In this document: positions 1-14,898 of the stretch, in pieces
Layout: each line of letters starts with the position of its first letter
Numbering within the stretch: position 1 is the first letter of the stretch
Source: Paulinella micropora
Taxonomy: Eukaryota > Cercozoa > Imbricatea > Euglyphida
Reading direction: 5' to 3'
NCBI GenBank assembly: GCA_009731375.1
Contig: BJOX01000342.1
Location: 366,277 to 430,276 of the forward strand
Length of the DNA: 64,000 bases
Program-made: the position numbers and the translations under genes
The notes under the pieces: model-generated
What the model was told of the DNA's origin: nothing
The model's input: the letters and a program-made list of their open reading frames with translations, nothing else
Databases searched by the model: none

Positions 1-123
1 TGAGTTCCACTTGCGGACCATTGCGCGGATCTTGGAGAATTTGTTCCAGGCGGTGATGAGGAAGACGAAGTAGACCAGCGCCAGCATGTAGATGGTCGAG
101 CCCAGCCTGCCCGCCACGCCGAC

Positions 124-187
<64 letters not shown>

Positions 188-685
188 AGAGAGTACGAGT
201 AAGAGGCGCATGTGCGCAAGTAGTATGGACTTGACAACAGACCATAGACTGAATGCGCAACAGACCATAGCTTAGAATTTGCAACAGACCTCAGACTGGA
301 CTGGGCAACAGACCTCAGATTGGACTGGACAATACCAGGACTTACAAGCACAGCACAGACAGGACGGGACAAGAGAGCATAGATTGGACTGCGCAGCATA
401 CCACAGGACTCAACAACTCGACAAGAGACCACAGACAGGACTTGATAACATAGCATAGATAGAACTGGCAACATAAAGTCCAACGAGGACAAAGCACAGC
501 TCATATCTGCGGATCTATGCACTGCGTACAGTTGCTTCATGGTCAAGCATATACAAATGCTCTGCTGTGCACCCTCTTGTAGCGTGCAGGCGAGACAGGC
601 AGACAAGAGGCAGAGAAGAGGCGGGCCGGGCGGACTTTTCGATGTCGAAGAGGCGCTCGATGTCGTCCTCGTTGGTGTCGCTCAT
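1..685 (-). CDS. 5' end of a membrane-protein gene (partial, two exons)
   Basis: Two minus-strand exons join in phase. Exon 1 (685 to 636) starts at the ATG of MSDTNEDD, encodes 16 acidic residues and ends two bases into a Lys codon before donor gtccgc. Exon 2 (106 to 1) follows an AG preceded by a long CT tract (plus-strand GA repeat 121-194), completes the Lys codon and runs off the window. It encodes a hydrophobic stretch (STIYMLALVYFVFLITAW) and then a basic segment (NKFSKIRAMVRKW). This is what an N-terminal cytosolic tail plus first transmembrane helix looks like, with positive residues after the helix. I do not recognise the family. The ATG could also be internal to an exon that begins further right, because the frame stays open upstream to about 781. 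The phase match across the junction is the main support. Confidence 0.5.
121..194. repeat. (GA)n dinucleotide repeat
   Basis: Nearly pure GA run. On the minus strand it is a CT tract directly upstream of the acceptor of the membrane-protein exon at 106, so it may serve as that intron's polypyrimidine tract. Confidence 0.9.
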
Positions 686-865
686 GATGTCGCCCGCCCC
701 CCACACACCGCAGCCCGTGCACGCTACCTGCACCGCACAGCGCAACGCAACGCACGTACACACCACTGCACGCCTCACCACACGCCGCCCAACAGCACAC
801 CACGTGCTACTTACTCGCTGCCTATCCTCCTCTCTTCACTCTCTCCCTCTCCATGAGTGAGATGA

Positions 866-1143
866 GATGAGATATGATATGCTATGCTATGCTATGCTAA
901 GCTCTGCTCTGCTCTGCTACGCTCCACTCTGCTCTGCTATGCTATGCTCTGCTCTGCTATGCTATGCTGTGCTGTGCTGTGCTATGCTGTGCTATGCTAT
1001 GCTATGCTATGCTATGTTATGTTATGGTATGGTATGGTATTGTATGATATGATATGATATTCTATCTATCTATCTGTCTATCTATCTATCTATCTATCTA
1101 TATATCTATCTATATCTACCTACCTACCTACTTATCTACCATC

Positions 1144-1176
<33 letters not shown>

Positions 1177-1258
1177 CATCTATCTATCTATCTATCTATC
1201 TATCCATCTATCTATCTATCTATCCATCTATCTACCTACCTACCTACCTACCTACCTA

Positions 1259-1295
<37 letters not shown>

Positions 1296-1335
1296 CATCT
1301 ATCTATCTATCATATCATATCATATTATATCATAT

Positions 1336-1394
<59 letters not shown>

Positions 1395-1430
1395 GTAGGT
1401 AGGTAGGTAGGTAGGTAGATAGATGAGATA
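866..1430. repeat. Compound microsatellite: CTATG pentamers, then (TATC)n, then (GATA)n
   Basis: Positions 866-1055 are TATGC/CTCTG pentamers. From 1056 to 1320 the array is TATC with CTAC interruptions. After an AT-rich hinge near 1315-1335 it continues as GATA/GGTA, the reverse complement of the previous array, to about 1430. The hinge is therefore a dyad that could fold back on itself. Open frames across it encode only Ser-Ile-Tyr-Leu repeats and are not genes. Confidence 0.9.
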
Positions 1431-1724
1431 TCGACTAATGTCAGAAAAAAGGAGCTTCTGATTTCGTCAACCAAGGAAGTCTGTGGGTAAAGTATAACCC
1501 GATGCCCAGCTAAGCCGTGATGTTTGCACGGAAGGGACTGATACAGGCGATACCAAATCTCCCTAGTACCAGGCGGGGCCAGGGCTCGTTCCATAAGCGC
1601 CCCTTGCAGAACGAGCTCCCACCTCCATTACAGAGGGCCCAGTAAGCAGATGGAGTTTCGAGACTGTTCGACAGTCTAGTATAAACCGACAGAGCACTGT
1701 GGGTTTTATTCCGGGCTCAACGAG
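1431..1724. other. Non-simple island inside GATA arrays (possible SINE relic)
   Basis: About 290 bp of complex sequence bounded on both sides by GATA repeat. It has no splice-consistent coding potential and no A or B box that I can see. Its position resembles the better-defined SINE copies in this window, whose ends merge into a simple repeat. A retroposon body with GATA termini is a possible but unproved reading. Confidence 0.35.
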
Positions 1725-1774
<50 letters not shown>

Positions 1775-1855
1775 TAGATAGATAGATAGATAGATATATA
1801 GATAGATAGATAGATAGGTAGGTAGGTAGGTAGGTAGGTAGGTAGATAGACAGAC

Positions 1856-1919
<64 letters not shown>

Positions 1920-1928
1920 GGATGGATG

Positions 1929-2011
<83 letters not shown>

Positions 2012-2020
2012 GGATAGATG

Positions 2021-2117
<97 letters not shown>

Positions 2118-2131
2118 GGATAGATAGACAG

Positions 2132-2221
<90 letters not shown>

Positions 2222-2388
2222 GTAGGTAGATAGGTAGATAGGTAGATAGGTAGATAGGAAGGTCGGTCGGTAGGTAGGTAGGTAGGTAGGTAGGTCGTAA
2301 GTAGGTAGGTAGGTAGGTAGGTCGTAAGTAGGTAGGTAGGTAGGTAGGTAAGTAGGTAGGTAGGTAGGTAGATAGATAGATAGATAGG

Positions 2389-2465
<77 letters not shown>

Positions 2466-2495
2466 AATAAATGAATAAACAAATAAATGAATTAA

Positions 2496-2543
<48 letters not shown>

Positions 2544-2666
2544 AAATAAATAAACAAACAAATAATAAATAAATAAATAATAAATAATAAATAAATAAAT
2601 AAATAAATAAATGAATGAATGAATAATGAATGAATGAATGAATAAATGAATAAATGAATAAATGAA

Positions 2667-2705
<39 letters not shown>

Positions 2706-2754
2706 ATACATAAATACATAAATACATAAATACATAAATACATAAATAATAAAT

Positions 2755-2797
<43 letters not shown>

Positions 2798-2835
2798 ACA
2801 GATAGATAGACAGACCGACAGATAGATAGATAGAC

Positions 2836-2921
<86 letters not shown>

Positions 2922-2966
2922 GATAGATAAGATAGATAAGATAGATAGATAAGATAGATTAGAGAT

Positions 2967-3038
<72 letters not shown>

Positions 3039-3095
3039 GAGATAGATAGATGGATAGATAGATTGATAGATAGATACATATATAGCTAGCTAGAT
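1725..3095. repeat. Long GATA / GGTA / AATA compound array
   Basis: Blocks run in order: GATA with GGTA patches (1725-2462), AATA/AATG with late CATAAATA variants (2462-2755), then GATA again with AGATAAGATA variants (2756-3095). It is almost uninterrupted for 1.37 kb. Long minus-strand frames here translate to Tyr-Leu-Ser-Ile or Phe-Ile-Tyr-Leu periodic peptides and are repeat shadows. Confidence 0.95.
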
Positions 3096-3687
3096 ACACA
3101 ATAACTTCACTCCTAAGGTACCTAAATAATACTCAGGCCATTTCACAGAAGGCCCAGCGGTCAGGGTTATTCACCTGAATCAGACATCAAAATTGTTTTA
3201 CAAGATGCTCAAGCCGTATCAACCCAAAACTCAAGAATGAGACTTCCGCTCTTGTTCTATGAAATGGAAATAAGAAATATCATCAATTAGAATTCAGGAA
3301 TAATTTCAATGTGCTGGTAGAGAGTATTAATCTCCAGGCGGGTGTGACTATTTTCTCCTGGATGTGACAACAATGTGACAAGCAAACCAGACATAAAGGT
3401 ACGTTGTTTTGAAAAATGAATCTCCCAGAAAAAATTAATAAAATTCATCGCTTGTCCTGCTTCTTGAAATTGGCTAAAAACCCCTTAAAAACTGCCCTTT
3501 TGGTGAGAGTTGTTGTTGTTTTGTCATTATTGTTTACCTTTACCTTTACCTTTAGTTTAATGAAGTTACTCAAGTGACCTCTGGTCATCCATACAAATCG
3601 TTAGCCCGAAGGCCATTGATTTAACTAAGATGGTGACCCTTATAATATTAATATTAAAATTATTAAAGTAGCGTTGCAGTATATTAA
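3096..3687. other. Intergenic sequence, no gene seen
   Basis: AT-rich unique sequence. I find no exon-like frame. Positions 3575-3625 weakly resemble the retroposon 3' tail described at 3886-4262. Confidence 0.5.
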
Positions 3688-3885
<198 letters not shown>

Positions 3886-4262
3886 ATTGATCTGTCATGG
3901 CTGAGCCCGAGGGCCATGCGCCTCCATCCCTCGACCCAACAGGGACTACAGCGAGTATGTTGGGGAGGGAAGAATGACTCTAACCATCCTGCATAGAAGG
4001 CCCCAAAAGGAAGTCCCTACTACCCGCACAGTGTCGGGTACCTTGCAGGAAATCAACTACAAATGATTGATCTTCCCCGCGTGAGAGCTCCACGAGACTG
4101 GGTAGGTCCCGCATGGAGGTACTCACAGGGGTAGCAGACATTTCATGCGGTCTGCCAGCGCATGAGGACGTTTTGTGGTAAGTATCTGGGACGCCTCGAA
4201 ACCCGTCACCACCCCTAGATCGCGGAATGTAAATACCCCTTTGATCCCACGTGGTGAATAAC
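3886..4262 (-). mobile_element. Retroposon-like element sharing the SINE 3' tail
   Basis: A 0.37-kb island between two AAT arrays. Read on the minus strand, its last 45 bases contain GATGGAGGCGCATG followed by a GGCTCAGCCATGACAGA-like end and then ATT repeats. This closely matches the 3' end of the tRNA-derived SINEs at 13767 and 37457. Its 5' part is unrelated to them and shows no clear A or B box. It is therefore either a second SINE family with the same tail or a fragment of the LINE that supplied the tail. No coding assignment is made for the 94-codon frame inside it. Confidence 0.5.
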
Positions 4263-4314
<52 letters not shown>

Positions 4315-4787
4315 TTATAATAATAATAATAATAAATGTTTTTTATTGATTAAATGTTGTTGTTGTGAGAGATAGAGATGTTGATGTGGTGATTGTTGAT
4401 ATGCGTTCAGTCTTCTGTCCTTCGTAATCACATAATACATATTGTTTTTTATTAATTAAATGTTGTGAGAGATAGAGATGTTGATGTGGTATGTGAGTTC
4501 AGTCTTCTGTCCTTCGTAATCACATAATACATAATACTTCGTGAATACACTTGGACTCGGTGGTGCAAAATTTTGACCAATAATGAGCCGCTGAAAGAAA
4601 AGTAAGACAAACAGAAAAAAGTTGTCCACCTTCCTGTTGCTTTTTTGCTGTCGTTGCACTTGACATTTAACCCTCCTTTCTGCCAGGTTTCACGATGGCA
4701 AGCAAGAGCCTCCAAGGTCAAGAACTGCCGATGGCTGTGAAGGTTGTTTCTTGTTATCACCAAGAGATCTCGCAATTCAACTCTATA
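4263..4787. other. AAT array tail and a short tandem duplication
   Basis: AAT repeats run to about 4335. A roughly 100-bp unit beginning GTTTTTTATTGATTAAATG (about 4339) recurs in diverged form at about 4444, including the words GAGAGATAGAGATGTTGATG and CAGTCTTCTGTCCTTCG. Positions 4570-4787 are unique and I see no gene there. Confidence 0.6.
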
Positions 4788-4877
4788 CATACATACATAC
4801 ATACATACATGCATACATACATACATATGTACATACATACATACATATGTACATACATACATACATATGTACATACA

Positions 4878-4909
<32 letters not shown>

Positions 4910-4917
4910 CATAAGTC

Positions 4918-4949
<32 letters not shown>

Positions 4950-5413
4950 GTGTATACATATGTACATACATACATACATACATACATACATGCATACATG
5001 CATGCATACATACGTACATACATACATACATACATACATGCATACATACATGCATACATACATACATACATACATATGTACATACATACATACATACATA
5101 CATATGTCATACATACATACATACATAACAAACATAACATAACATAACATAACATAACATAACATAACATATCATATAACATAACATGACCTAACATAAC
5201 ATGACATAACATAACATAACATAACATAACAACATAGCATAACATAACATAACATAACTAACATAACATAACAACATAACATAACATAACATAACATAAC
5301 GTAACGTAACATACATACATACACATACCTACATACCTACATACCTACATACCTACATACCCACCTACATACCCACCTACATACCTACCCACCTACCTAC
5401 CTACATACATACA

Positions 5414-5446
<33 letters not shown>

Positions 5447-5450
5447 GCAC
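4788..5450. repeat. (CATA)n array grading into AACAT pentamers and CCTA variants
   Basis: CATA tetramers fill 4788-5125, AACAT pentamers 5126-5310, and CATA/CCTA/CCCA 5310-5445. Overlapping frames give His-Thr-Tyr-Ile or Cys-Met-Tyr-Val periodic peptides only. Confidence 0.95.
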
Positions 5451-5567
5451 ACATTTTATTAAGCTCAACGATGACTGTAGTCAGTCAAAATAGCTTTCCT
5501 TAATTATGGTTTCCGGGTAGCTTTGAGAACCCTCTAGATTGAGATCTGGGTTTTCTACATATGCATG

Positions 5568-6396
5568 TGCATACATACATACATACATACATACATACAT
5601 ACATACATACGTACATACATACATACATACATACAGACATATACATATACATACATACATATATGTACATACATACATACATACATATATGTACATAGAT
5701 AGATAGATAGATAGATAGATACATACATACATACATATACATACATACATACATACACATACACACATACATACATAAATACATACATACATGCATGCAT
5801 GCATGCATGAATACGTACATACATAACATACATACATACATACATACACACATATATACACACATGCATATACATACATGTGTACACGCATATACATACA
5901 TACATACATGCATGCATACATACATATATACATACATACATACATACATACATACATACATACATACATACATACATACATACATACATACATACATACA
6001 CATGCATACACACACATACATACGTACATACACATACATACGTACGTACATACATACATACATACGTACATGCATGCATACATACATACATACATACATA
6101 CATACATACATACATACATACATACATACATACATACATGCATGCATATGTGTGTATGTACATAAATACATACGCGCATGCATGCATGCACGTATGTTAC
6201 ACATACATACATCCTTACATACATACACACATACATACATACATACATACATGCATGCATACATGCATACATATATGCATACATGCATACATACATACAT
6301 ACATACATACATACCAGACATGCATGCATGCATGCATGTACGTATGTATGTATGTATGTATGTATGTATGCATGCATGTATGTATGCGTATGTATG
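5568..6396. repeat. (CATA)n array with a strand switch to (TATG)n
   Basis: CATA with CATG and CGTA variants runs to about 6330. The array then turns into TATG between 6340 and 6396 through CATGCATGCATG, which is self-complementary. The complementary arms form a dyad. Confidence 0.9.
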
Positions 6397-6532
6397 CATA
6401 TCGTGGGCGTGTGGCGTTGGTTGTTATGGTGTGGAGTGCTTTCCTGCATCTGCTGCGAGGCGTGTGAGTGGTGTGTGTATGTGTGTGTGTGTGTGTGTCG
6501 TGTGTGTGCTGTTAGCTGGCAGGCGTGGAGGC

Positions 6533-11716
<5,184 letters not shown>

Positions 11717-11829
11717 TTTTCCCTGAGGAAGCCCAACCGTTTTGCTATCAAAATTAACAAAATCATTTTTAGTGTCGGCAAACATAATTTATGTCAGTGT
11801 CTACAACGTCAGCTCATTGTCATAACGAT

Positions 11830-11890
<61 letters not shown>

Positions 11891-11897
11891 AGAGAGA

Positions 11898-11931
<34 letters not shown>

Positions 11932-11942
11932 AGAGAGAGAGA

Positions 11943-12001
<59 letters not shown>

Positions 12002-12284
12002 AAGCCACGGGAAACTTCAGCAGTCTTCATCAAGTCATGATTGAGCCGGTCGGCACTGTAAGGGCCGGCACAGTGACCATGGGATGTCGCCATCGACGGA
12101 TCAGCCTGACCAAATCATTATTTAACCATGGAGGCCCTGCCCGACAGCTCTGACTGGCTATCTGAGCGGTTCTCAGACTGCCTAACAGGCTTGCCGCCTG
12201 ACCAAAGCCAGTGTCCAGTCGGATCATCGGCGTGCCGTGACTCATTCCTGGACCGGGTCAAAGCGTCCTGTTTTTTGCCAAAAA

Positions 12285-12338
<54 letters not shown>

Positions 12339-12430
12339 CAGTTTTCTCTTTTTGTATCTCTGGATACCTCTTCCATTTTGTCTCTTCTGCTTCAAGTCAC
12401 ACTCAGCTCTACGAGTGGCAAGTAGTAATA
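11717..12430. other. Intergenic: GA array and poly-T tract
   Basis: Downstream of the UBA-gene stop. A GA/GAGAA array covers 11831-11999 and a poly-T run covers about 12287-12333. Unique sequence between them has no exon-like frame. I see no AATAAA just after the stop codon. Confidence 0.6.
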
Positions 12431-13670
12431 TTCTATTAAAACAGTGCTTGCGTATTAATAAATAAATAATAATAAAAAATAATTTTAAAAAAAATGTAAA
12501 CAGGGCTGGCGGTTTAAAGAATCATCACCCGGGTCCGGCTAAGTTACTCGCGCAGCTGACCGTCCGCTGCCTGCCAACCGTTACACTGTAGTACGACGGC
12601 CCGGCGAAGTCGCCGGGCCGGGACCCCACCAGTGTGCAAACTGAGCACTAGGTATCAAGTTAATATTGGACGGTATTCACGTGACTATGATGATGGCCGG
12701 ATAGTATTATATGCAGTCACTGAGTATGCAGCCGCCGGGGCACCTGCGTCTGCTCAGTGCATTCACCGGCCCGGCCGCCGGCGTCCGGTTACGTTTATGC
12801 AGTTCAAGTTCAAGTAATAATATCAAGTTGAAAGTTCAACTTCAGTTATTACTTGCCGCCGCATAGTAAAGTTAACTACTAGTTAGTACGGTAACGCCGG
12901 GAAGTTGAATTTAAAACTGATGACCGTGCCCGTCAGTGACGCAAATTATTACTCAGGCTAGAATAATAATACACTGATGATACGACACGGAGCCGGGGCA
13001 GGCGGCTCAGAGTCTAAATTTCAGCACTGAATGACTCTGATTAATAATATTGGCAACTTGAGTTACTGAGCCTGAGCCTGGCACCGGGGGTTTTGGCGGC
13101 CCCCGTTGTAATAATTCGCGTCACACTTAGTTTTAAGATGCTCAGTAACTATATGATTCGCGCAAGCCGAGACTCTAGCGCCGGATTCTGCTGATGCTAG
13201 GTCACCGTGCCGCCAGCGACTAGATGAAAGTTGCGTCAGGACCTGCTGCTTTACGTGAGATGATCTCAGGCGCGGACCGATCCGGCTCTTGCTTCATATG
13301 CACGTCTCGAAGTGACAGTCTTGTGCCGCGAATTACAAAAAAGTTCGTCGCAAATTATTATTAATAAAAGTGACTATCACAAAACCAACTTTCAAACCGT
13401 GACCTTAATATTGTAGGACCGAATATTATTAATAAAAACTTTCAAAAACTTGGGGGCCAGGCCGGTGCCGGTGGCACAGTCTGAGTCGACGTGATACGGT
13501 AAGGATGAGCCTCCATGAGAAGGCTCAGGCGGACCGTCGCCGAACTGAGGGAGTCAGTCACAGTGTTCAGTAATTAAAAAGTTGAAGTGGGCCGTGCTTT
13601 CCAATTGTCTGATTCGGAATCGCGTTGGCACGGTCAGGTGAATACATGCGGTACATAGTGACCGGCCAGA
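12431..13670. other. Hairpin-rich intergenic island
   Basis: About 1.2 kb in which CCGG/GGCC words alternate with TAATAAT and TGACTCAG-like words. It contains several perfect inverted repeats: 12597-12620 (10-bp stem, 4-base loop), nested arms at 12811-12855, and 13085-13105 (6-bp C/G stem). No open frame resembles a protein. It could be a folded RNA, a miniature inverted-repeat element or an eroded repeat. Confidence 0.45.
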
Positions 13671-13681
13671 TTTTTTTTTTT

Positions 13682-13687
13682 TTCTTC

Positions 13688-13766
<79 letters not shown>
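13682..13766. repeat. (TTA)n array upstream of SINE copy 1
   Basis: About 28 TTA units ending directly at the SINE 5' end. The same repeat also forms the SINE's 3' tail. Confidence 0.9.
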
Positions 13767-14035
13767 GGACACCGTGATAGCCCAGTGGTCAAGTTCTACC
13801 ATCTGGGCCCTGTCGCCAGTTCGATTCCCGTCGGTGCCACCAGTATTTTCATTGAACATACCGGTCCGTCTGGAAGTGTTGGAACTGCCCGTGCAGGGGT
13901 GTCATTAGAGCCTATCGTCAATTCTTCGTACTCCCCTCACGGGTGAGACGATGGAGGCGCATGTGCAGATTTGCATCAGCCATTGACAGAGAAGCACTAT
14001 TATTATTATTATTATTATAATTATTATTTTTTAAT
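13767..14035 (+). mobile_element. tRNA-derived SINE, copy 1
   Basis: The 5' 76 bp (13767-13842) are tRNA-like. The A box TAGCCCAGTGG (13778-13788) matches the RNA polymerase III consensus, the B box AGTTCGATTCC (13818-13828) differs by one base, and the unit ends GGTGCCACCA. The acceptor ends pair only partly, as expected of a diverged SINE head. A body of about 155 bp follows, ending CAGCCATTGACAGAGAAGCAC, then a (TTA)n tail. Copy 2 at 37457 is nearly identical. There is no protein; transcription would be by RNA polymerase III and mobilisation by a LINE in trans. Confidence 0.85.
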
Positions 14036-14898
14036 AATACTATAATTTCAATCCGCACTGTTTCTTTAGACGAATCATAGTAAATCATGCGGCGGCGGCC
14101 CAAAGCTCTACCGGTAAGTGGCACCTTCGTGCCAGCGGGTGCACAAGAACCAAAACAAGCCTGTGGCACCAAGTTGAAAACCAGAATGACTCCATGGACA
14201 AATTGAGCAAAAGCGCGAGTTGAAACTTGAAACTTTTGTGGCACTAATGAGAAAAAGCTGGTGACGCAACAAGTCACGGCCCGCCGAGGCGCGAAGCGCA
14301 CCGAATGAAAAGAAAAAATCCTGTGCCGTGCCGTCTGCCTTTTAAAGCTAATAAAACTTGCCACTCGTACAGATGAGTGGGAAGACGATGTACGGTACTA
14401 TGACAAAACATTGAAGGTCGGATCCTGAGAACGGAAAATCGGAAACTACTAACCTTTGCAGCAAACGGTTCAGAACTTGTGAACGTGAAATGTGATATAC
14501 TCTGAGGAAATTATTAGTAAACTACTTACCGGGCCACTGGGCACGCGCTGCTGTGAGCGTGCAGAGTCCCATGCCGCCGCCTCACTGTGACATTCCGCTC
14601 AAGCCTGTGTGGTGCTCCATTGCTCCTCTGCTTCAACTCACTTTCTGCGTAAGACTGTGTATCTCCATCTGCTCTTTCACCAACTCCTGGCTTTTGTTTT
14701 AGAGGTCATTCCTGCGGCGATAACCTTGATAGTAGGTATCTTGAGTTTTGCCGACTCAATGATGATTCTCTCCACAGTTTATACAGTGTCTGAGCTACGG
14801 TAAACAATAAAACACTACCTACTTGATTGATATCATACAAATATGACGCACTGATTTTGGAGATCCGCCGAGAGGCTACCAGTGCACTGGAACAAGTA
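14036..14898. other. Intergenic sequence downstream of the R-SNARE gene
   Basis: Mostly unique sequence with short GC-rich words. I find no convincing exon. It includes the 3' untranslated region of the R-SNARE gene on the minus strand next to 14899. Confidence 0.5.

Noticed and set aside
1563-2735. A 390-codon minus-strand open frame, and similar long frames at 5481-6449, 6949-7967, 38473-39832 and 20573-21460
   Set aside because: They translate tetra- or hexanucleotide repeats into periodic Ser-Ile-Tyr-Leu, Cys-Met-Tyr-Val or His-Ile peptides. Frames are open on both strands because the repeat has no stop codon. No splice or domain support.
4788-6396. CRISPR-like array
   Set aside because: The repeats are contiguous 4-base units with no spacers of regular length, and the genome is eukaryotic.
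13767-13842. Functional tRNA gene
   Set aside because: A and B boxes are present but acceptor and T stems pair poorly. The unit is followed by a conserved non-tRNA body and repeat tail, and occurs twice in identical context, so it is a SINE head.
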